DNA of 15,068 bases from NCBI GenBank assembly GCA_002707185.1, contig PAMF01000074.1, positions 1,761-16,828 on the forward strand. Direction: 5' to 3'. Positions 1 through 6,865 of this stretch are shown here, piece after piece (position 1 is the first letter of the stretch; each line of letters begins with the position of its first letter). The position numbers and the translations under genes were made by a program. The DNA comes from Chloroflexota bacterium. GTDB taxonomy: Bacteria; Chloroflexota; Dehalococcoidia; UBA3495. The notes under the pieces are model-generated. The model did no database searches, had not been told where the DNA came from, and saw only the letters and a list, made by a program, of their open reading frames with translations.

Positions 1-248
1 AAATAAGTATATCGTTAAAGAGAAGTTTGTACTTTACCGATACCGGTGCTGGTGAGGGTAAATCAGTACTAACCGGCGGAGTAGTTATAGGTACAACGCA
101 AGAAGTTATTGACGACGTCTACTACTGTCAGGAAATAGGAATTGACCAATTGACCTACGACTTCAGAGTAGAAGGGTTTGAGGGCCAGATCCAAATGTTA
201 GAACACTTAGCGAAAGAAGTATTACCAGTAGCTAACCGGTTAGGATAG
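1..248 (+). CDS. Luciferase-like (LLM class) flavin-dependent oxidoreductase, C-terminal fragment
   Basis: The frame is open from the left edge (first full codon at base 3) to the TAG at 246-248, so only the last 81 or so residues are present and the start lies outside the window. The fragment reads TGGVVIGTTQEVIDDVYYC, then IGIDQLTYDFRVEG, then a terminal helix ending in PVANRLG. This is the usual tail of luciferase-like monooxygenases: a 'G(T/S)PEEVxD' strand-helix followed by the last helices of the TIM barrel. Family members use FMN or F420 to oxidise varied small molecules; neither cofactor nor substrate can be read here. The TTG at 27 is internal and not a real start. The stop codon lies inside a hairpin shared with the convergent gene. 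Family assignment is fairly safe, function is not. Confidence 0.72.
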   Translation, partial: ISISLKRSLYFTDTGAGEGKSVLTGGVVIGTTQEVIDDVYYCQEIGIDQLTYDFRVEGFEGQIQMLEHLAKEVLPVANRLG

Positions 249-270
249 GTACTTAAAGCACCTATCCTAA
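240..270. terminator. Hairpin between convergent genes, overlapping a stop codon
   Basis: A perfect 11-bp inverted repeat, TTAGGATAGGT (240-250) and ACCTATCCTAA (260-270), flanks a 9-base loop. It sits in the 26-bp gap between two convergent genes and includes the TAG stop of the left one (246-248). No T-run follows on either strand, so it is not a classical intrinsic terminator, although its position suits bidirectional termination or 3'-end protection. Confidence 0.55.
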
Positions 271-274
271 ATCC

Positions 275-781
275 TTAAAGACCACTTTGCCTAAAGATTT
301 CTTTCTTCTCGGCTAAATGATGAGCCGTACTTAGCATATTAGCCTTTTGCTCATCAGACACTTGCCTTTTTATCTCTCCCGGTATACCTGTTACGAAGGA
401 ATTATCAGGAATATCCGTGCCTGATAAAACAACCGAATTTGCCGCTATGAGACAATTTTTGCCAATGTTCGATCGATGCAAAAAGGTGCAATTATTACCA
501 AGTAATGACCCTTCTCCAATGAAATCACCATGAACTACTACGCTGTGTCCCACAGTCACATGATGTTCAATGACTAAACCATTACCATGTATCACTGCTC
601 CTTCTTGGACATTCACATAGTCACCTAGAACTATCTTTTCTTCACCGTCGCCTCTTATTGTAACTCCTGGCCAAATGCTGCAATGCTCACCAATCTCGAC
701 ATCGCCCACCACATATGCGAACTCGCTAACCCAGGCAGTATCTGCAACCCTAGGAGTCTTATCACCAAGTGTTCTGATCAA
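275..781 (-). CDS. Gamma-class carbonic anhydrase-like hexapeptide-repeat protein
   Basis: The 168-residue protein is a left-handed beta-helix of imperfect hexapeptide repeats, as in the YrdA/PaaY/gamma carbonic anhydrase family and of typical length. Three histidines sit where the family places its metal ligands: His65 (in VIHGN), His79 (VGHS) and His84 (VVHG); the five-residue gap between the last two is the family spacing. Arg43, Asp45 and Gln59 match other conserved active-site positions. The expected role is metal-dependent CO2/bicarbonate interconversion, but many family members have no proven activity. The start is TTG at 779-781, supported by AAGGAG seven bases upstream; no ATG fits as well. 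It lies 137 bp downstream of smpB on the same strand and may be the last gene of that operon or have its own promoter. Confidence 0.85.
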   Translation of the reverse strand: MIRTLGDKTPRVADTAWVSEFAYVVGDVEIGEHCSIWPGVTIRGDGEEKIVLGDYVNVQEGAVIHGNGLVIEHHVTVGHSVVVHGDFIGEGSLLGNNCTFLHRSNIGKNCLIAANSVVLSGTDIPDNSFVTGIPGEIKRQVSDEQKANMLSTAHHLAEKKEIFRQSGL

Positions 782-918
782 TTCAGTTCTCCTTACAATT
801 AAAATCGGTTACCACAGTGGCCTTATCCCAAATACCGACTACGTCGTCGGCACTGGAATGTATGCTATTGTTAGTAGCTGAGTAAGAAATTCCAATATCG
901 GCTCGATATCAAATATTT

Positions 919-1404
919 CTATTTGAGAGCTCTACGGGCCTCCCTATCTAGCTCACGTTCGATAATAGATTGACGCTTGTCGTACTGACGTTTGCCTCGT
1001 GCCAGCCCTATCTCGATTTTGGCTACATGTTGTTTAACATAAAGTCGGAGAGCTACTAAAGTTAATCCCTTTTGAGAAACCGAACTCGCGAGCTCCCTGA
1101 TTTGAGACTTATGAAGCAGAAGTTTTCGGGACCTCCGCGGCTCATGATTATATATACTGGCAGAACCGTATTGCGCAATATGAACATTTGAAAGCCACAG
1201 CTCACCACTCTCAGGTCTGGCATAGCCGTCAGACAAGTCTACTCTACCCGCCCTGATTGATTTTATCTCGCTTCCAGTAAGGACCATCCCCGCTTCATAT
1301 CGTTCTAAAATCTCGTAGTTATACAAGGCTCTCCGATTTAAAGCCACTGTCCGGTTGCCATTATCTGAGTTATTGGTTTTGTTCTTGCTTTTAGCTTTAG
1401 CCAT
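919..1404 (-). CDS. smpB: SsrA-binding protein SmpB
   Basis: SmpB binds tmRNA and brings it to stalled ribosomes for trans-translation. The 161-residue product has the family core (ALNRRALYNYEILERYEAGM, GSEIKSIRAGRVDLSDGYA) and the diagnostic GLARGKRQYDKRQ motif at residues 133-145, followed by the basic C-terminal tail that inserts into the mRNA channel. The first 18 or so residues are a lysine- and asparagine-rich extension typical of the family. The start is ATG; the ribosome site (GTTGGTAG) is weak. The stop is TAG at 919-921. It lies 27 bp downstream of the S41 protease and is probably cotranscribed with it. The tmRNA gene (ssrA), often nearby, is not in the 137-bp gap that follows and was not found elsewhere in the window. 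Confidence 0.96.
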   Translation of the reverse strand: MAKAKSKNKTNNSDNGNRTVALNRRALYNYEILERYEAGMVLTGSEIKSIRAGRVDLSDGYARPESGELWLSNVHIAQYGSASIYNHEPRRSRKLLLHKSQIRELASSVSQKGLTLVALRLYVKQHVAKIEIGLARGKRQYDKRQSIIERELDREARRALK

Positions 1405-1431
1405 AATTCTACCAACGACCCTGTGATTTGA

Positions 1432-2628
1432 TTACTGAGATCCCATTATAACTGAGTCTAGGATCTCAAGCGCGTGCTGTAATTGAACGTCGACTATGTT
1501 TTCGTCAGGAATTTCCACGAGAATATCCGGTGTAACGCCTTCCCCTTCAATCAGGGTCCCGAGTGGTGTGTACCATCTACCAATAGTGAAATAAACGCCA
1601 GAACCATCCGACAACTGCCTCAAAGTATTTACGCTACCCTTTCCAAAGGTGGTAGATCCTACCACTGTAGCCCTTTTATGATCCATTAAAGCACCCGTAA
1701 GCACTTCACTGGCGCTGGCACTAAATTCATTTACTATGACTACCATGGGAGTATCTATGGATTTAACCTGACTGTTAACTTCCCAATCATTACGGTTATT
1801 CTGCCCATCGATTTCGTATAATATCAAACCATCATCAAGGAAGTTACTAGCCACATCTACCACAGACCGCAACATCCCTCCTGGGTTATTCCTTAGATCT
1901 AGAACAATTCCAATTCCTTCAGCAGAGCTGAATGTTTCTAGCGCTTCATGCAACTCTTGATTAGTTTTGTCCCCAAAGCTGAAAATCTGCAAATGCCCAA
2001 TTCGATCGTCTCGCATAGTAATATTTAGGCTTGCTAGCGGGATCACTCCGCGAGTGACTACAATATTAAATTCTTCGGTGGCACCGATATGAAGAATAGC
2101 CAAGTCCACATCTGTGCCCTTTTTGCCGCGTATAGTGGAAACCGCCTCAAGAAGAGTGATATTTTCAGTACTCTTCCCATTTATCGACATTATTCGGTCA
2201 CCTGGTTTGATTCCGGAACTTTCAGCCGGAGAACCTGGCATTGGGGCAATAATAATTAGCTGCCCATTCCTCATCGTTACTTGAGCCCCGATACCTTCAA
2301 AATACCCTTGATAATCAGCAGATTCCATTCTAAATTGTTCTGCATTTAAATAAGAAGCGTATGGATCATTTAAAGCTAGAAGCAATCCCTTGACAGCGCC
2401 CTCGCTCAACACTTCTGCGTCAATAGTTCCCCTGTCCACATGTTCTTTTTGAAGAAGATTCCAGACCTCCGCTAATCGATCAAATTCTGGAGGCAGACCC
2501 TTGGAAACCCTACTAGACTCCCCCGGGATCAAGTCTTTTAACTCTTGTTTGAAGGTAACGACAATTAAAGCGGAGAATAGGAGAAGTGCAAAAATACTGG
2601 ATACAGAAATAATGAGGGATCTTTTCAA
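1432..2628 (-). CDS. C-terminal processing peptidase (S41 family, CtpA/CtpB type)
   Basis: This is a secreted or membrane-anchored serine protease with a PDZ domain. Residues 4-25 form an uncleaved signal anchor. Residues 45-100 are the N-terminal helical cap, about 105-190 the PDZ domain (GIGAQV, SPAESSGIKPGDRIMSING), and about 195-375 the tail-specific protease core. The nucleophile is predicted as Ser305 in NEFSASASEVL and the general base as Lys330 in TFGKGSV, the usual 25-residue spacing. The third position, normally Gln four residues after the Lys, is Asn334 here. The length of 398 residues is typical. The start is TTG, preceded by AAGGAGA about 11 bases upstream. It is the first gene of a probable operon with smpB and is divergent from the HMG-CoA-synthase-like gene. 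The substrate is unknown. Confidence 0.93.
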   Translation of the reverse strand: MKRSLIISVSSIFALLLFSALIVVTFKQELKDLIPGESSRVSKGLPPEFDRLAEVWNLLQKEHVDRGTIDAEVLSEGAVKGLLLALNDPYASYLNAEQFRMESADYQGYFEGIGAQVTMRNGQLIIIAPMPGSPAESSGIKPGDRIMSINGKSTENITLLEAVSTIRGKKGTDVDLAILHIGATEEFNIVVTRGVIPLASLNITMRDDRIGHLQIFSFGDKTNQELHEALETFSSAEGIGIVLDLRNNPGGMLRSVVDVASNFLDDGLILYEIDGQNNRNDWEVNSQVKSIDTPMVVIVNEFSASASEVLTGALMDHKRATVVGSTTFGKGSVNTLRQLSDGSGVYFTIGRWYTPLGTLIEGEGVTPDILVEIPDENIVDVQLQHALEILDSVIMGSQ

Positions 2629-2745
2629 TATAAGAACTTCTCCTTAATAGACACTTGGCAGATGTAGACTATAGAGAGGTGACTCGGCCGACAGCTTATA
2701 ATTTTAACATATACACTATCCGATACCTTAAGCCGTGCGGTCACA

Positions 2746-2775
2746 TTGACACTTAATTAATCAGGAGGTTAGGAT
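2746..2775 (+). promoter_or_regulatory. Candidate sigma70-type promoter for the ketosynthase-like/thiolase pair
   Basis: A perfect -35 hexamer TTGACA (2746-2751) is followed after 18 bases by TAGGAT (2770-2775, four of six consensus matches). Transcription would begin near 2781-2783, at or just before the ATG of the eight-codon leader ORF. That would leave the AGGAGG at 2763-2768 untranscribed. A second possible -10, TATAAT at 2787-2792, has no good -35 at 17 bases. Confidence 0.5.
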
Positions 2776-2780
2776 CTAAA

Positions 2781-2807
2781 ATGAAGTATAATTGCGCAGG
2801 TGAATAA
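2781..2807 (+). CDS. Possible eight-codon leader ORF directly abutting the next start
   Basis: ATG at 2781 opens an in-frame mini-ORF encoding MKYNCAGE that ends with TAA at 2805-2807; the next base begins the GTG start of the downstream gene. A strong AGGAGG lies 12 bases upstream of the ATG, and AGGTG inside the mini-ORF (2798-2802) is well placed for the GTG. It could be a translation-coupling leader, or a remnant of a longer N-terminus cut by a stop. If the promoter at 2746-2775 is used, the AGGAGG would not be in the mRNA. It is too short to support by coding statistics. Confidence 0.3.
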   Translation: MKYNCAGE

Positions 2808-4226
2808 GTGGTAGGAATATCCTCATACGGCACCTATATACCCAAATTCCGCTTGGGCAAGGAAACATTAGGTTGGAACTCTGCCTACGAAAGATCAATC
2901 GCCAATTTTGACGAAGACAGTGTCACTATGGGAGTCGCTGCAGCCCGGGTATGCCTCAAAGGTCATGATACTTATGATATAGACGGACTAATATTCGCGA
3001 CAACTACTTCTCCTTACGCAGAAAAACAATGTTCAGCGATTATAGCCACTGCATTGGATTTAAGGAGAGATATTTTAACCTCTGATTTAACTGATGGTCT
3101 GAGAGCAGGAACCAACGCGTTGAGAGCTGCTATGGACTCGGTTACGGCCGGAAGTGCCAATAAAATCCTGGTAGTCGTATCCGATAATAGACAAGGTCCT
3201 CCCAGAGGAGAAACTGAAAGAAACTCTGGAGACGGGTCAGTAGCAATTTTAATAAGCAACGAACCTACAGTCGCCCAACTAATTGGCAGTCACTCAATAA
3301 GTGATACCCTAATCGATAATTGGCGGTCTACCGGCGATGTTTTTGTACGTAGTTGGGAAGACAGATTTGCAACTGAAGAAGGTCTGGAACGGATAACAAG
3401 AGAAACATTAGACGGATTTTGGAATAAATTCTCTTTGAAACCGGAAGACATTTCTAAAGTTGCCATGTCAGCCCCAGATGCCCGAAAGCATACTCGTTTG
3501 TCCCAAATATTGGGGTTTGAAAAATCCCAAATAGAGGACCATCTGTTCGGGGAAATGGGTAATACCGGTGCGGCCTTTCCACTTATGCTTCTTTGCCAAT
3601 CATTGGAAGATTCCATAAAGCATCAAAAATGCCTGTTAATTGCCTACGGAGATGGTTGTGACATAATTAGTTTTGAAACCCGTGGCCCAGTTAATACTGC
3701 CGACGAACAGATTGATAGTTTAAAAAACCATCTCAAATCGAAGAATATCCTAACCAATTATGAAATATTTGCCCGTTGGCGTGATATCTGGCAACAGGAC
3801 GATGCAGCCAGGCGCCCTAGCCCGAATTCCCCTTCAGTAACGGCTATGTGGCGAGAAGAAGAAAAGAATATTCGCTTTCACGGAGTACAATGTGAACACT
3901 GCCAGTATATCCAATACCCTCCACAGCAAGTTTGTGTTAATTGCCGGTCACGGGGAAATGGAACTCCTGTCCCACTGAGCCGACGCAACGGATCTGTATT
4001 CACATATTCGATGGATTATATAGCTGGTACAACCGACACACCTCTAGTGATAGCAGTCGTAGACTTCGATGGAGGTGGTAGAGTACTTTGCATGCTCACT
4101 GACCGCGAAATTGATGAAGTTAAAGTAGGCATGCCTGTTGAAATGAGTTTTAGGAAACTCAGAGTGGTAAACGGCATTCATAATTACTACTGGAAGGCAA
4201 TACCCCGACGATTCGATACAACGTGA
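2808..4226 (+). CDS. HMG-CoA synthase-like protein fused to a DUF35 zinc-ribbon/OB-fold domain
   Basis: This is a two-part protein of 472 residues. Residues 1 to about 295 have the thiolase-like fold of the archaeal-type HMG-CoA synthase family (VGISSYGTYIPKFRL at the start, RNSGDGSVAILIS, GEMGNTGAAFPLML). Residues about 345-470 are a DUF35 domain: a zinc ribbon with Cys362, Cys365, Cys376 and Cys379, then an OB-fold (GSVFTYSMDYIAG onward). The nucleophile position is Leu98 (DGLRAGT, where active enzymes have ACxAGT), and the catalytic His position appears to be Ser221 (AMSAPDA). From memory, other DUF35-fused relatives also lack this Cys. The start is GTG at 2808, where family homology begins, with AGGTG five bases upstream. 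The thiolase follows after seven bases. Its likely role is non-catalytic or altered acyl-CoA chemistry with the thiolase; canonical HMG-CoA synthesis is unlikely. Confidence 0.82.
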   Translation: MVGISSYGTYIPKFRLGKETLGWNSAYERSIANFDEDSVTMGVAAARVCLKGHDTYDIDGLIFATTTSPYAEKQCSAIIATALDLRRDILTSDLTDGLRAGTNALRAAMDSVTAGSANKILVVVSDNRQGPPRGETERNSGDGSVAILISNEPTVAQLIGSHSISDTLIDNWRSTGDVFVRSWEDRFATEEGLERITRETLDGFWNKFSLKPEDISKVAMSAPDARKHTRLSQILGFEKSQIEDHLFGEMGNTGAAFPLMLLCQSLEDSIKHQKCLLIAYGDGCDIISFETRGPVNTADEQIDSLKNHLKSKNILTNYEIFARWRDIWQQDDAARRPSPNSPSVTAMWREEEKNIRFHGVQCEHCQYIQYPPQQVCVNCRSRGNGTPVPLSRRNGSVFTYSMDYIAGTTDTPLVIAVVDFDGGGRVLCMLTDREIDEVKVGMPVEMSFRKLRVVNGIHNYYWKAIPRRFDTT

Positions 4227-4233
4227 GGCGATT

Positions 4234-5403
4234 ATGAACGGTATCAAAGATCGCGTAGCAATAATTGGCATGGGATGCACTAAATTTGGAGAGCGTTGGG
4301 ACGCGAGCGCCGCAGATTTAATGATTGAAGCAGCTTACGAAGCTTTTGATGACGCGCAATTAGACCCAAAAGACATTCAAGCTGCATGGCTTGGTACCGT
4401 GAGTTCATTTCGCACAGGCCAGCCCCTGGCTGAGGCGTTAAAACTGGACTATATTCCTATAACCCGTGTTGAAAACGCCTGTGCAACCGCGACTGACGCA
4501 TTTCGTAATGCTTGTTATGCCGTAGCTGCTGGCATATACGATATAGCTCTAGCCGTTGGCGTTGAGAAATTAAAAGATTCCGGATATTCAGGATTAGCGA
4601 TTCCTGAAAGTCCGGGGGCAGACGTTAATCCCCCCACTCCACCCCCTGCCCAATTTGCCATGGCCGCAACGCGTTATTTCCATCAGTATGGAATCCCTTA
4701 TGAGGATGGCAAAAGGACCCTAGCGCAAATAGCCCAGAAAAATCATCATAACGGCAGTTTAAATCCTCGCGCCCATTTCCAGCGAGAAATTAGCGTAGAA
4801 CAAGTGGTGGACGCTCCCATGATTGCATGGCCACTAGGTCTATTCGATTGTTGTGGAGTGAGCGACGGTGGAGCAGCTGCCATAATTACTACACCTGAAA
4901 TTGCTAAAAGCTTCCGACAAGATTACATACTAGTAAAGGGTTTAGGGCTCTCAGTCGGTGCCTTCGGAATGATCAGAGACGACTGGGATTTCACTCATTT
5001 TCCTGAATCAGTTCATGCCAGTCAAGCCGCCTACCAAGAAGCTGGTGTTTCTGATCCGTTGCAGGATATAGATCTAGCCATGGTACACGACTGCTTCACT
5101 ATCACCGAATTAATCATATATGAAGATTTAGGATTTAGTTCCAGGGGTAATGCTAGCAGAGACGTTGAGCAAGGCACTTTTTCTCTAGAAGGCGACCTGC
5201 CCGTTAATACCGACGGAGGACTGAAATGCTTTGGGCACCCGATCGGTGCTAGCGGTATCAGAATGATTTACGAAGTTTATAAGCAATTACAAGGGAAAGC
5301 CGAGAGACGCCAACTCCAAAAAGCTGATATCGGACTTACACACAACCTCGGGGGAAGACCCGGATCATTTACTTGTTCGGTCGGCATATTCGGACGAGCA
5401 TAG
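4234..5403 (+). CDS. SCP2-type thiolase (acetyl-CoA acetyltransferase family)
   Basis: The 389-residue protein has the full thiolase fold and the residues expected of an active SCP2/archaeal-type thiolase: Cys83 nucleophile in VENACATATDAF, His285 and Cys287 in the VHDCFTITE loop, and His335 in CFGHPIGASG. The C-terminal loop is LGGRPGSF rather than the CxGGG of classical thiolases, as expected for this subgroup. Such enzymes form or cleave 3-oxoacyl-CoA with free CoA; chain length cannot be read. The ATG at 4234 has GAGG at 4225-4228, overlapping the TGA of the preceding gene, which suggests coupled translation and a stoichiometric partner. The pairing with a DUF35-containing HMG-CoA-synthase-like protein mirrors the archaeal thiolase/DUF35/HMG-CoA-synthase complex. 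There is a TAG stop at 5401-5403 and no clear hairpin terminator just after it. Confidence 0.9.
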   Translation: MNGIKDRVAIIGMGCTKFGERWDASAADLMIEAAYEAFDDAQLDPKDIQAAWLGTVSSFRTGQPLAEALKLDYIPITRVENACATATDAFRNACYAVAAGIYDIALAVGVEKLKDSGYSGLAIPESPGADVNPPTPPPAQFAMAATRYFHQYGIPYEDGKRTLAQIAQKNHHNGSLNPRAHFQREISVEQVVDAPMIAWPLGLFDCCGVSDGGAAAIITTPEIAKSFRQDYILVKGLGLSVGAFGMIRDDWDFTHFPESVHASQAAYQEAGVSDPLQDIDLAMVHDCFTITELIIYEDLGFSSRGNASRDVEQGTFSLEGDLPVNTDGGLKCFGHPIGASGIRMIYEVYKQLQGKAERRQLQKADIGLTHNLGGRPGSFTCSVGIFGRA

Positions 5404-5432
5404 AACATATCCAAAGAGATCATCAGTTTTTT

Positions 5433-5448
5433 TAATTTATATAAATTA
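5433..5448. repeat. 16-bp AT-only palindrome upstream of the min promoter
   Basis: TAATTTATATAAATTA is a perfect palindrome directly after a run of seven T (5427-5433). It lies 41 bp upstream of the -35 of the candidate min promoter. It could be a binding site or an AT-rich upstream element. AT-rich palindromes of this size can also arise by chance. Confidence 0.3.
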
Positions 5449-5488
5449 TTAAGAACTCAAAATGCGCGAAATTCAATTGTTCCGCGCC

Positions 5489-5518
5489 TTGACTCTAGAG
5501 ATCAGAGACTGTTATAAA
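5489..5518 (+). promoter_or_regulatory. Candidate promoter of the minCDE operon
   Basis: TTGACT (5489-5494) and TATAAA (5513-5518) are separated by 18 bases, each five of six to consensus. Transcription would start near 5525 and give a 5' leader of about 120 bases before the minC ATG at 5648. The leader has short alternative stems (ACGTTG 5527-5532 with CGACGT 5547-5552; GTAGAC 5523-5528 with GTCTAC 5557-5562). I recognise no known riboswitch in it. Confidence 0.55.
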
Positions 5519-5647
5519 CGGGGTAGACGTTGGGAGTGTTGTGGAGCGACGTGCGGGTCTACGTTTCGGAATATATTTTCTCCCATACCTAACAACGGCC
5601 AAGATAAATAAATATCTACCAAGAATCTCCTATTGGAAGAGCTGACA

Positions 5648-6865
5648 ATGCTTGACTCAGAATTGTTGCAAGTAACTGGTCGTGGCACGAACATTAACTT
5701 CACAATCGATGATCAGAGGGCCTTTGGCGATGTGTTATCTGGATTAGAAACCTATTTGTCCAAGAATCGACACCTATTATCAAAAGGTAACGTGACTGTA
5801 AACGTCGGGCAACGGATTCTAAACAAAGGTCAATTAACTAAAATCAAACATGCATTGGAATCGGGATCCGGACTACATGTAGCCCAGTTTTGGTGTTCTC
5901 CAGATGTTTTAACCACTGATGATCCTAACGACGACTCCGTTACCGTAATGGATGTCAGGTCGCTACAAAACTACTCATCTGAGCCCATCTCAATATCAAC
6001 CGGTCCAATTGATATGAAAACCGAAACAATTGATCACGAAATCCCCGAGGACATCGAAAACCTATTACCCTCTAGTACAGGAGATATTGAACTCGATGAA
6101 GATACATACACCGAAGGATTGAGTTCAGAAGACCCTGCAATTGACACCTTAATAGATACTCCAGACGAGATTTCAAACGCTGACAGGCCCGGCATAGAAG
6201 CTTTGCCTGAAAGCCGCTCAACACGCTCAGAACTAGCCCATATGATAATTTCCCAGACTGAAACCTCATCCACTCTTGGAGATCTGTACAGCGAACCAAA
6301 CTTGGACCCGGGTCCTTTGGAATTAGCACTAATAAACCTCGAACACTCAATTCAAAACGGAATTATAGATGAATCGGATTTGCATAACGAGATTTCAAAT
6401 GACGAGTCCGACTCATTTAATACATACAACGTAGGCTTTCATAGTCCTGACGAAACCGAACAAGAACCCCTTGCCTTGAATCGTCAAAATGAGGCTTTGT
6501 TAATAAAAACTACCTGTAGGTCAGGAGAGGTAGTTCATTATGCAGGTGACGTAGTGGTTTTGGCAGACGTAAACCCCGGTGCGCAAATAATAGCGAACGG
6601 TGACATAATAGTGTTCGGAAATCTACGGGGATTTGCCCATGCGGGTGCTGCCGGCGACCTACAAGCGACCATAATCGCAGTAGACTTAGATACATCGCGG
6701 GTACAAATAGGACCATATGTAGGAATCTCTCCCAAAACATCCGGGAAACGCAGGTCCCGTAGGCCCGAAGCATCCATTGCCTACATCAGACGCCAACATA
6801 TTTTCGTGTCGCCGTTCAAGGGACGATACGCTAAGTACAGCGGAGGAACATTATATGATGGGTAA
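5648..6865 (+). CDS. minC: Septum-site determining protein MinC with a long acidic linker
   Basis: MinC inhibits FtsZ assembly away from midcell. Residues 1 to about 88 resemble the N-terminal FtsZ-inhibitory domain. Residues about 285-390 are the right-handed beta-helix that dimerises and binds MinD, with the signature HYAGDVVVLADVNPGAQI, GDIIVFGNLRGFAHAGAAGD. Between them lie about 195 residues of low-complexity acidic sequence: I count about 46 Asp/Glu against about 6 Lys/Arg in residues 91-280. At 405 residues it is far longer than typical MinC (roughly 220-270). The C-terminus (360-405) adds a basic stretch (GKRRSRR). I chose the ATG at 5648 because GGAAGAG lies just upstream; an in-frame TTG at 5633 would place that site inside the gene. 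It overlaps minD by 11 bases. Confidence 0.88.
   Translation: MLDSELLQVTGRGTNINFTIDDQRAFGDVLSGLETYLSKNRHLLSKGNVTVNVGQRILNKGQLTKIKHALESGSGLHVAQFWCSPDVLTTDDPNDDSVTVMDVRSLQNYSSEPISISTGPIDMKTETIDHEIPEDIENLLPSSTGDIELDEDTYTEGLSSEDPAIDTLIDTPDEISNADRPGIEALPESRSTRSELAHMIISQTETSSTLGDLYSEPNLDPGPLELALINLEHSIQNGIIDESDLHNEISNDESDSFNTYNVGFHSPDETEQEPLALNRQNEALLIKTTCRSGEVVHYAGDVVVLADVNPGAQIIANGDIIVFGNLRGFAHAGAAGDLQATIIAVDLDTSRVQIGPYVGISPKTSGKRRSRRPEASIAYIRRQHIFVSPFKGRYAKYSGGTLYDG

Noticed and set aside
675..881. 68-codon plus-strand ORF spanning the start of the carbonic anhydrase-like gene
   Set aside because: It is antisense to a clear gene and has no family features.
5633..5647. TTG start giving MinC five extra residues
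   Set aside because: The GGAAGAG ribosome site for the ATG at 5648 would fall inside this extension, and no comparable site precedes the TTG.
6034..6777. Several minus-strand ORFs within minC
   Set aside because: They are shadows of the acidic linker and C-terminal domain, with no motifs, poor composition and no ribosome sites.
6777..6854. Upstream TTG start giving MinD 26 more residues
   Set aside because: The extension is not MinD-like, lies wholly within minC, and the GGAGG eight bases before ATG 6855 fixes the start.
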